Positions 57,786-64,000 of a stretch of 64,000 nt of DNA are shown here, one piece after another. Numbering within the stretch: the first letter of the stretch is position 1; every line of letters starts with the position of its first letter. The notes beneath the pieces are model-generated. The model was not told where the DNA came from and ran no database searches. It was given only the letters and a program-made list of their open reading frames with translations. This DNA comes from Marivibrio halodurans (GTDB lineage Bacteria; Pseudomonadota; Alphaproteobacteria; UBA8366; Aestuariispiraceae), in contig NZ_JAGMWN010000005.1 of NCBI RefSeq assembly GCF_017963645.1, positions 186,001 through 250,000 on the forward strand. The letters run 5' to 3'. The translations under genes were made by a program, and so were the position numbers.

Positions 57786-58994
57786 ATGGACACCCCCGCG
57801 ATCCCCCTGTCCGAGGCGCGACGCCTCGTCGTCAAGATCGGCTCCGCGCTGCTGGTCGACGGCGCGACCGGCGCGATCCGGCAGGATTGGCTCGACGCGC
57901 TGGCCGACGACATCGCGGCGCTGAAGGCCGGTGGGCGCGAGGTGCTGGTCGTCTCCTCCGGGTCGATCGCCGTCGGCCGGCGGCATCTGGGCCTGGGCAA
58001 CGGTTCCCTAAAGCTGGAGGAGAAGCAGGCCGCCGCCGCCACGGGCCAGATCCGCCTGGCGCATGCCTATCAGACCGCGCTCGCCCGGCATGACATCACC
58101 GTCGCCCAGATCCTGGTGAGTCCCGCCGACACGGAGGAACGCCGCCGGCACCTCAATGCCCGCAACACGATCCTGCAACTCTGCCGCCTCGGCGCCGTGC
58201 CGGTGATCAACGAGAACGATACGGTCGCCACCGCCGAAATCCGATACGGCGACAACGATCGGCTGGCCGCGCGCGTCGCGACGATGGTCAGCGCGGACCT
58301 GCTGATCCTGCTCTCCGACGTCGATGGGCTCTACAGCGCCGATCCGCATCGCGATCCCAATGCCCGCCATATCGCGGAGGTCGCGGAGATCACGCCGGAG
58401 ATCGCGGCCATGGCCGGCGACGTCATGGTGACGCGCGAGCGCGGCGGCCTTTCCACCGGCGGCATGCGCACGAAGCTGGATGCCGCCCGCATCGCGGTCG
58501 GCGGCGGTTGCGCCATGGCCATCGCGGCGGGGCGGGAGATGCATGCGCTCGGCCAACTCTCGACGGGGGCGCGCGCGACATGGTTCCGCCCGGCGACCGA
58601 ACCGCTGGCCGCGCGCAAGCGGTGGATATCCGGCACGCTGAAACCGGTCGGCGCCATCCGGGTCGATGCGGGCGCGGCCGCCGCCCTCGCCCGGGGGAAG
58701 AGCCTGCTGCCCGCCGGCGCCACCGGCATCGAGGGCACTTTCGAGCGCGGCGACCCCGTCCGCGTGCTGGGGCCCGACGATCATGTCCTGGGCACGGGCC
58801 TCAGCGCCTATGCCGCCGAGGACGCGATCCGCATCCTGGGGCGCAAGACGCGGGAGATCGCGGATATCCTCGGCTATGACGGACGCTCGGAATTGATCCA
58901 CGCGGACGACATGGCGCTGGCCCGGCCGGGACGCGGCGCGTCGGACGAGCGGACCCCGCCGGTTGCCCGCCCGGCGGACGCGGGCCTAGAGTAA
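57786..58994 (+). CDS. proB: glutamate 5-kinase
   Basis: First step of proline synthesis, phosphorylating glutamate. About 402 aa: an amino-acid kinase domain ([73 protein letters not shown]) and a C-terminal PUA domain ([19 protein letters not shown]). ATG at 57786 follows GAAGGAT; a GTG immediately before it is a trivial alternative. Between obg and proA. Confidence 0.96.
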   Translation: MDTPAIPLSEARRLVVKIGSALLVDGATGAIRQDWLDALADDIAALKAGGREVLVVSSGSIAVGRRHLGLGNGSLKLEEKQAAAATGQIRLAHAYQTALARHDITVAQILVSPADTEERRRHLNARNTILQLCRLGAVPVINENDTVATAEIRYGDNDRLAARVATMVSADLLILLSDVDGLYSADPHRDPNARHIAEVAEITPEIAAMAGDVMVTRERGGLSTGGMRTKLDAARIAVGGGCAMAIAAGREMHALGQLSTGARATWFRPATEPLAARKRWISGTLKPVGAIRVDAGAAAALARGKSLLPAGATGIEGTFERGDPVRVLGPDDHVLGTGLSAYAAEDAIRILGRKTREIADILGYDGRSELIHADDMALARPGRGASDERTPPVARPADAGLE

Positions 58995-59022
58995 CGGCGA
59001 GCGTGGAACGGAGGAGTTCGAT

Positions 59023-60333
59023 ATGAGCGACGCGGCCATCGCGGATATCGCGGATGTGACGCCCGACGCCACCAAGGCGGCGATCGAGACCGAGGTACGC
59101 CAGATCGGCAAGCGCGCCCGCGCGGCGGCGCGGGCGCTGGCGCTCGCCCCGGCGGAGACCAAGCGCCGGGCGCTGGACCGCGCGGCGGAGCTGATCCGCG
59201 CGCGCGCCGAGGATATCGCCGCGGCGAACGAGAAGGATATGGAGTTCGGCCGGGCCAAGGGGCTGAACGACGCGTTGCTCGACCGGCTAAAGCTGACGCC
59301 GGAGCGGATCGAGGGCATCGCCGCCGGCGTCGCGGCGACGGCCGCCCTGCCCGACCCGGTCGGCCGGGTGCTGGCGGAATGGGACCGGCCCAACGGCCTG
59401 CATATCGAGCGGGTGGCGACCCCGCTCGGCGTTATCGGCGTGATCTATGAGAGCCGGCCGAACGTGACGGCGGATGCCGGCGCGCTGTGCCTCAAATCCG
59501 GCAATGCCGCGATCCTGCGCGGTGGGTCGGAAAGCCTCAACAGCTCGGCCGCGCTGGTCTCCTGCCTCGCCGACGCGCTGGAGGAAAGCGGCCTGTCCCG
59601 CGACGCGGTGCAGATGATCCCGACGCGCGACCGGGCCGCGGTCGGCGCGCTGCTGCGCCTGAGCGAGCATGTCGACGTCATCGTCCCACGCGGCGGCAAG
59701 TCGCTGATCGAGCGCGTCCAGACGGAGGCGCGCATGCCCGTCTTCGCCCATCTGGAGGGGCTCTGCCACCTCTATATCCACGCGGCCGCCGACCCGGAAA
59801 AGGCGGCGGCCATCGCGCTGAACGCCAAGATGCGCCGCGTCGGCATCTGCGGCGCGGCGGAGACGCTGCTGATCGACAAGGCGGTGGCGGAGACGCTGCT
59901 GCCCCGGATCGCATCGTCGCTGAGCGAGGCGGGGTGCGAGCTGCGCGGCGACGCGGCGGCCCGCCGGATCGTCCCCGCCATGGCCGAGGCGGTGGAGCAG
60001 GACTGGTTCACCGAATATCTGGCGCCCATCCTCTCCGTGCGCGTGGTGGACGGTATCGATCAGGCGGTCGCCCATGTGAACCATTATGGCTCCCACCATA
60101 CGGAAGCCATCGTAACGGAGGATCAGGCGGCGGCCGACCGCTTCCTCGCCGAATGCGATTCGGCGATCGTGATGCACAATGCCTCGACCCAGTTCGCCGA
60201 CGGCGGGGAATTCGGCATGGGGGCTGAGATCGGCATCTCCACCGGGCGCATGCATGCGCGCGGGCCGGTGGGCGCGGAACAGCTCTGCAGCTTCAAGTAC
60301 CGCGTGCGCGGCACCGGCCAGACCCGGCCGTGA
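59023..60333 (+). CDS. proA: gamma-glutamyl phosphate reductase
   Basis: Second step of proline synthesis (436 aa, NADPH-dependent). Family marks: [50 protein letters not shown]-type stretch ([12 protein letters not shown]) and the active-site [19 protein letters not shown], with Cys in CGAAE. ATG after GGAGGAGTTCGAT, 28 bases after proB. Confidence 0.96.
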   Translation: MSDAAIADIADVTPDATKAAIETEVRQIGKRARAAARALALAPAETKRRALDRAAELIRARAEDIAAANEKDMEFGRAKGLNDALLDRLKLTPERIEGIAAGVAATAALPDPVGRVLAEWDRPNGLHIERVATPLGVIGVIYESRPNVTADAGALCLKSGNAAILRGGSESLNSSAALVSCLADALEESGLSRDAVQMIPTRDRAAVGALLRLSEHVDVIVPRGGKSLIERVQTEARMPVFAHLEGLCHLYIHAAADPEKAAAIALNAKMRRVGICGAAETLLIDKAVAETLLPRIASSLSEAGCELRGDAAARRIVPAMAEAVEQDWFTEYLAPILSVRVVDGIDQAVAHVNHYGSHHTEAIVTEDQAAADRFLAECDSAIVMHNASTQFADGGEFGMGAEIGISTGRMHARGPVGAEQLCSFKYRVRGTGQTRP

Positions 60334-60355
60334 GGGCCGCGCGCGAGGTTCTCCG

Positions 60356-61030
60356 TTGATCAGGCATCGCAGCAACCGGACGACCCATATCTTTCCGGCC
60401 GAACGCGACCGTGCCCGCGATTTCGGGTTCGAGCGGAAAGGAAGTGGCGGGCGGCTGACCGTCGGGCTGCTCGGCGGGTCCTTCAATCCGGCGCATGACG
60501 GGCATCGCTATATCTCCGAACAGGCGCTGAAGCGCCTGCGCCTCGATCAGGTCTGGTGGCTGGTCTCGCCCCAGAACCCGTTGAAGGCGCGCGAAGGCAT
60601 GGCAAGTCATGCCGAGCGCATGGCCTCCGCCCGGTCGGTCGCGCGCCATCCCCGCATAAGGGTCAGCGATATCGAAAGCCGAATCGGCCTCTCCCACACC
60701 GCCGATGTCTTGGTCCGACTGCGTGAACGGTATCCGAGGATTCGCTTCGTCTGGCTGATGGGCGCGGATAATTTGGCGACCATTCACCGATGGAAGCATT
60801 GGCACAAAATATTCACGGCCATACCCATTGCCGTTTTCGCCCGTCCGTCCTATGATTCCCGTGCGTTGGCCGGGTTGGCGGCCACGCGGTTCTCGGCGGC
60901 CCGCTTGGCGGAACGCAAGGCGGCGTCGCTGGCTTACCGCGAGCCGCCCGCCTGGGTGTTCCTGGCAATTCGCCGACACCCGGCCTCCGCGACGGCCATT
61001 CGGGCGCGCGAGGGATTCTCCGGATCATGA
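60356..61030 (+). CDS. nadD: nicotinate-nucleotide adenylyltransferase
   Basis: Transfers AMP to nicotinate mononucleotide in NAD synthesis (224 aa from TTG at 60356). The nucleotidyl-transferase motif is VGLLGGSFNPAHDGHRYIS; WWLVSPQNPLK and RIRFVWLMGADNL confirm NadD. The start is uncertain: no ATG or GTG fits before the core, and TTG at 60356 leaves a 40-residue N-terminus, common in alphaproteobacteria. Confidence 0.9.
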   Translation: MIRHRSNRTTHIFPAERDRARDFGFERKGSGGRLTVGLLGGSFNPAHDGHRYISEQALKRLRLDQVWWLVSPQNPLKAREGMASHAERMASARSVARHPRIRVSDIESRIGLSHTADVLVRLRERYPRIRFVWLMGADNLATIHRWKHWHKIFTAIPIAVFARPSYDSRALAGLAATRFSAARLAERKAASLAYREPPAWVFLAIRRHPASATAIRAREGFSGS

Positions 61031-61106
61031 GCGCGGGCGGCGGGCCGAACGCGGTATCGGTCGATGGAACGCGTGTCGGCGGTAACGGCATGAGGAGAGA
61101 CGGGCC

Positions 61107-61556
61107 ATAGCTACGCAGCACGGTCACGGGCAAACGGTCGAGGCGGGAGCGGAGAACCAGTTCGGTCTTCCCCCGAATCTCGCCCCGGACGCCCTGAAGT
61201 CGCTCGTCGAGCGGAGCCTCGACGACGACAAGGCGCAAGCGGTAACGGTCATCGATCTCACCGGCAAATCCACCATCGCGGATCACATGGTCATCGCCTC
61301 CGGCACGTCGCGCCGGCAGGTATCTGCCATGGCCGATCATCTGATGGAGCGGATCAAGGCCGCCGGTGTGACGCACCCCGCGATCGACGGACAGGAACAG
61401 GGCGACTGGGTCCTGATCGATGCCGGCGACGTGGTGGTTCACCTGTTCCGGCCGGAAGTCCGCGCCTTCTACAATCTGGAAAAGATGTGGGGGGCGGACA
61501 TGCCGGAGCTGACGGCCCAGGCGCCGTTGGAACGGGAAGAGCCGCTGCACGCGTAA
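61107..61556 (+). CDS. rsfS: ribosomal silencing factor RsfS, apparent ATA start
   Basis: Binds L14 and blocks subunit joining. The conserved core runs ALKSLVERSLDDDKAQAVTVIDLTGKSTIADHMVIASGTSRRQV...GDWVLIDAGDVVVHLFRPEVRAFYNLEKMW. The first ATG in frame (61287) is inside the core and would remove a conserved strand and helix. The frame opens after TAA at 61083-61085 and has no ATG, GTG or TTG before the core. AGGAG at 61093-61097 points with ideal spacing to ATA at 61107, giving 149 aa; CTG at about 61193 is a weaker option. A sequencing error in one base is possible. Confidence 0.85.
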   Translation: MATQHGHGQTVEAGAENQFGLPPNLAPDALKSLVERSLDDDKAQAVTVIDLTGKSTIADHMVIASGTSRRQVSAMADHLMERIKAAGVTHPAIDGQEQGDWVLIDAGDVVVHLFRPEVRAFYNLEKMWGADMPELTAQAPLEREEPLHA

Positions 61557-61640
61557 CCCAACGCCGCCGCGGCACCGATTCATCCTTCCGGGATCGCGGC
61601 GGACAAGGGGTTGGCGCTGCGGGGATTTAGGCTGACGGTC

Positions 61641-61707
61641 CCGGGGGGCGTCCCTGGCGGCGTCCCTGGGGGGTTGTCCCGGGGGATCGCCCCTGGGCAG
61701 CAGCCCC
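61641..61707. repeat. GC-rich imperfect tandem repeat between rsfS and rlmH
   Basis: Two exact copies of GGCGTCCCTGG (61647-61657, 61659-61669) are followed by two degenerate units, repeating about every 12-14 bases, in the 262-base gap. It may form mixed hairpins with the CCCCC and GGGGG tracts but has no T-run. No gene seen. Confidence 0.6.
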
Positions 61708-61818
61708 CTTGAGCGTTCGGCGCGCGCCGGGTACAAGCGCTGGATCGCGTGCGGCGTGCATCGTCGCGCCCATGCCGCTTCGAAGCCCCGCGGCCACGCG
61801 GGCGGGAGGTCTTGAGCC

Positions 61819-62277
61819 GTGCGTATCGCCATCGTCGCCGTCGGCAAGGGACGGCGCGGCCCCGAACAGCAACTCTTCGAAACCTATCGCGAGCGTCTCT
61901 CCTGGCCGCTGACCCTGAAGGAGGTCGAGGAGAAGAAACCGCTTGAAGGCGAGGCCCTGAAGGCACGCGAGGCGGAGCTTCTGCTGGGCGCCGTGCCGAA
62001 GGGTGCCGTGATCGTCGCGCTGGACGAACGGGGCCGGAACATCACCAGCCGCAAGCTGGCCGATTGGATCGGCGGCATGCAGCTCGACGGCAAGAGCGAC
62101 CTGTGCTTCCTGATCGGGGGGGCCGACGGGCTCGACCCCGCCGTGCGCGCGCAGGCCGATCTGGTGCTCGCCTGCGGCTCCCTCACCTGGCCGCACCTGC
62201 TGGTCCGCGCCATGCTGGCCGAGCAGATTTATCGCTGCGAGCAGATTTTGGCCGGCCATCCCTATCACCGGGACTAA
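61819..62277 (+). CDS. rlmH: 23S rRNA pseudouridine-1915 N3-methyltransferase RlmH
   Basis: SPOUT-class methyltransferase (152 aa). Starts with GTG (MRIAIVAVGKGRRGPEQQLFETYRERL); the knot region LDERGRNITSRKLADWI, FLIGGADGLDP and the terminal LLVRAMLAEQIYRCEQILAGHPYHRD are diagnostic. The usual alphaproteobacterial neighbour of rsfS. Confidence 0.95.
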   Translation: MRIAIVAVGKGRRGPEQQLFETYRERLSWPLTLKEVEEKKPLEGEALKAREAELLLGAVPKGAVIVALDERGRNITSRKLADWIGGMQLDGKSDLCFLIGGADGLDPAVRAQADLVLACGSLTWPHLLVRAMLAEQIYRCEQILAGHPYHRD

Positions 62278-62286
62278 GGGCCCCTC

Positions 62287-63333
62287 TCACCCCCGCGCCA
62301 ACAGGGGCCGCATATCCGCGAAGGGCGCCAGCAACGGATTGTCGAAATCGACATGGAAGTCGTTGGTCGCCAGCACGCGCGGGGCGGCGGCGACACTGAC
62401 GCCCAGCATCGGGTGCCCGCCCCGCGACACGGGGCCGAGGCCGGTTCCGACGAAGATATGTCCCGGTGGGGAGCGATAGGTCAGCACCGCGTCGTCGGCC
62501 AGCCGCCCGCGCGACACCTCCACGGCCATGCGCGCGGCCACGCCCGTCCCGGTCGGACAGTTGAAGACGGTCGACGGATAGCCGTAGGTGGCCCCGCGCG
62601 CGGCCATGCCGCCCTGCCCGTTCGCTTCCAGCGGCCCCATGAAATGGACGAAGCCGACGGTATCGATCGGCCCGATTTCCGGATGCGCCCGGGCGAAGGA
62701 GGGGCGAATCGCCTCGATCAAGGCCGCCCCCACCTGCTTCATGCGGGGCAGATGCTCCGGCGCGATCTCGATGCCCAGCGGCCCGGCCTCCACCGCCAGG
62801 AAGCAGGCGCCGCTCCACACCAGGGCATAGGGCACGGTGCCGATCCCCGACAGGTCGGCGCTCAACCCATCCTCGATGACATAGGAATCGTCGCCGCGCA
62901 CGGCGACCTCGGCAAGGCGTCCCGCCTCCGCGCGATAGCGCGCGGCGATCGGGCCGCTCGGCGCTTCCAGTGTCACCGACGACCAGTCCCGGCCGAGCGG
63001 GATGCGCCCATATTCCACCAGGGCGGCGACCACGGCCATGGTGTTGGAGCCGGAATAATGCGGATAGCCCATGCACTCCATGATGATATAGCCGCTCGCC
63101 GCACCCGGCAGGGCGGAGGGGAACAGCAAATCCGCGCACATATCCTGATTGCCGTAGGGATAATTCAGCATCAGCCCGCGCAGCCCGTCATGCCCGCCCA
63201 TGATCAGGCCGCGCAGGGCGCGCGCGTCGATTCCCGGCGGCACGGCGATGCCGTCCAGGATGATGCGGTGGATATCGCCGCCGACCTCGATATCGGCGAG
63301 ACGGATCGTGGGCAGATCGAGATCAGAGGGCAT
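62287..63333 (-). CDS. proline racemase family protein with Ser/Thr at the catalytic cysteine positions
   Basis: A 348 aa two-lobed protein of the proline racemase/hydroxyproline epimerase superfamily. Alignment by eye with known racemases puts Ser94 (PHYSGSNT) where MCGH carries the first catalytic Cys, and Thr261 (CPTGTGVAARMA) where SPCGTG carries the second. The N-terminal HTxGEP motif is also lost (EVGGDIHR). True racemases need both cysteines; 3-hydroxyproline dehydratases keep the first. So activity is unlikely to be proline racemisation. It precedes an MDR-type oxidoreductase gene in the opposite order of translation: the oxidoreductase stop overlaps its start by 11 bases. Confidence 0.8.
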   Translation of the reverse strand: MPSDLDLPTIRLADIEVGGDIHRIILDGIAVPPGIDARALRGLIMGGHDGLRGLMLNYPYGNQDMCADLLFPSALPGAASGYIIMECMGYPHYSGSNTMAVVAALVEYGRIPLGRDWSSVTLEAPSGPIAARYRAEAGRLAEVAVRGDDSYVIEDGLSADLSGIGTVPYALVWSGACFLAVEAGPLGIEIAPEHLPRMKQVGAALIEAIRPSFARAHPEIGPIDTVGFVHFMGPLEANGQGGMAARGATYGYPSTVFNCPTGTGVAARMAVEVSRGRLADDAVLTYRSPPGHIFVGTGLGPVSRGGHPMLGVSVAAAPRVLATNDFHVDFDNPLLAPFADMRPLLARG

Positions 63334-64000
63334 GGGCTTGGCCGACGGCCTCCCACTTCGCGTCCGGCACGATCACCAGATTGCCGATATGGGACTTGCG
63401 GCGGAAGGCCTCCTGCGCCTCGTGCAGGCGGGAAAGCGGGAAGGCGCCGCCCAGGACCGGCGCGATGCGCCCAGCCTCGATATGGCCGACGATGCGCGCG
63501 AAATCCCGCGGCTGCCCCTGGGAGGAACCGTGGATATTGAGGAACGCCATATAGACCGTGTGCAGATTGATGCGCGGCGTATAGCCCGCGATGGTCCCGG
63601 CGGTGATGTAATGTCCGTCCGGTTTCAGGCAACGCAGAAGGCTGTGGAACATCGTGCCGCCGACCTGATCGACCACCGCGTCGACGCGATAGGAGCCGCC
63701 CGCCGCCTCCGCCACGACATCGACGAACCGCCGGCCGTCGAACCGGCCGTCCGCATCCTCGAAATCCTGGCGGGCGACGCAGGCCTCCGCGCCCAGCGCC
63801 AATAACGCCTCCTCCTTCGAGCGGCTGGTGACCGCGATGGGCAGCGCGCCACGCGCGCGGACGAGTTGCACGGCGGCGGAACCGACCCCGCCGCTGGCGC
63901 CCGTGACCAGTACATACTGACCGGCGCGGACATCGACCCGCGCCAGCATATGCTCCGCCGTGAGCGTGGAGCAGCCGAAGGTCGCGAGCGCCGCGTCCTC
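63323..64000 (-). CDS. zinc-less MDR / quinone oxidoreductase-like protein (partial)
   Basis: C-terminal 225 residues of a medium-chain dehydrogenase; the N-terminus lies beyond the window. The nucleotide-binding motif VLVTGASGGVGSAAVQLVRARGA and the following AVTSRSKEEALLALGAEACV, VDAVVDQVGG and NLVIVPDA are typical. No zinc ligands appear in the visible part. It lies upstream of, and overlaps, the racemase-family gene, so the two likely work together. Substrate unknown. Confidence 0.85.
   Translation of the reverse strand, partial: EDAALATFGCSTLTAEHMLARVDVRAGQYVLVTGASGGVGSAAVQLVRARGALPIAVTSRSKEEALLALGAEACVARQDFEDADGRFDGRRFVDVVAEAAGGSYRVDAVVDQVGGTMFHSLLRCLKPDGHYITAGTIAGYTPRINLHTVYMAFLNIHGSSQGQPRDFARIVGHIEAGRIAPVLGGAFPLSRLHEAQEAFRRKSHIGNLVIVPDAKWEAVGQAHAL

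Overview
The window is a high-GC, gene-dense stretch of an alphaproteobacterial chromosome. The conserved housekeeping run rplU-rpmA-obg-proB-proA-nadD-rsfS-rlmH and the catabolic content (choline, gamma-butyrobetaine, sarcosine, histidine, possibly DMSP) fit a free-living, perhaps marine or host-associated member of the Rhodospirillales or a neighbouring order. I cannot name the genus. About 50 protein genes, one tRNA and one broken recombinase can be supported; many starts overlap the previous stop by 1-11 bases.

Layout. 1-4060: glycerol-3-phosphate uptake operon glpR-ugpC-ugpB-ugpA on the minus strand (ugpA cut by the window edge). 4165-6020: a methyltransferase coupled to a Bcr/CflA-type MFS exporter. 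6157-8447: betI-betA choline oxidation with a likely BetI operator. 8702-10615: dienelactone-hydrolase-like protein and a gamma-butyrobetaine dioxygenase-like protein. 10777-18178: histidine catabolism by the deiminase route (hutG, hutI, hutF), interrupted by a divergent pair of histidine kinases, one with a degenerate ATPase domain, and by an FGE-fold lipoprotein. 18201-23999: PilZ protein, two FAD amine oxidoreductases and three small unknowns. 24058-26798: a Do-type periplasmic protease and rarA.

26809-43650 is the most distinctive block: part of a type VI secretion cluster on the minus strand (tssH, vgrG, a MORN/YwqK-repeat protein, PAAR, a SPOR-domain membrane protein, tssJ, tssK, tssL, tssM, tssA), ending in a cupin that resembles DMSP lyases. 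The sheath (tssB/C), hcp and tssE/F/G are absent, so the system is split or incomplete. 43737-47620: a ThDP enzyme and an acyl-CoA dehydrogenase facing a LysR regulator, pathway unknown. 47652-54571: gbdR facing the heterotetrameric sarcosine oxidase operon soxBDAG. With betIA, the gamma-butyrobetaine dioxygenase and the dimethylglycine/sarcosine dehydrogenase-like protein, this makes the window rich in methylated-amine catabolism. 54620-55401: a decayed large serine recombinase lying directly against the 3' end of tRNA-Ser(CGA), the scar of a mobile element. 55563-62277: the housekeeping run with a clear promoter and terminator around rplU-rpmA. 62287-64000: a proline-racemase-family protein with both catalytic cysteines replaced, coupled to a quinone-oxidoreductase-like MDR protein cut by the window end.
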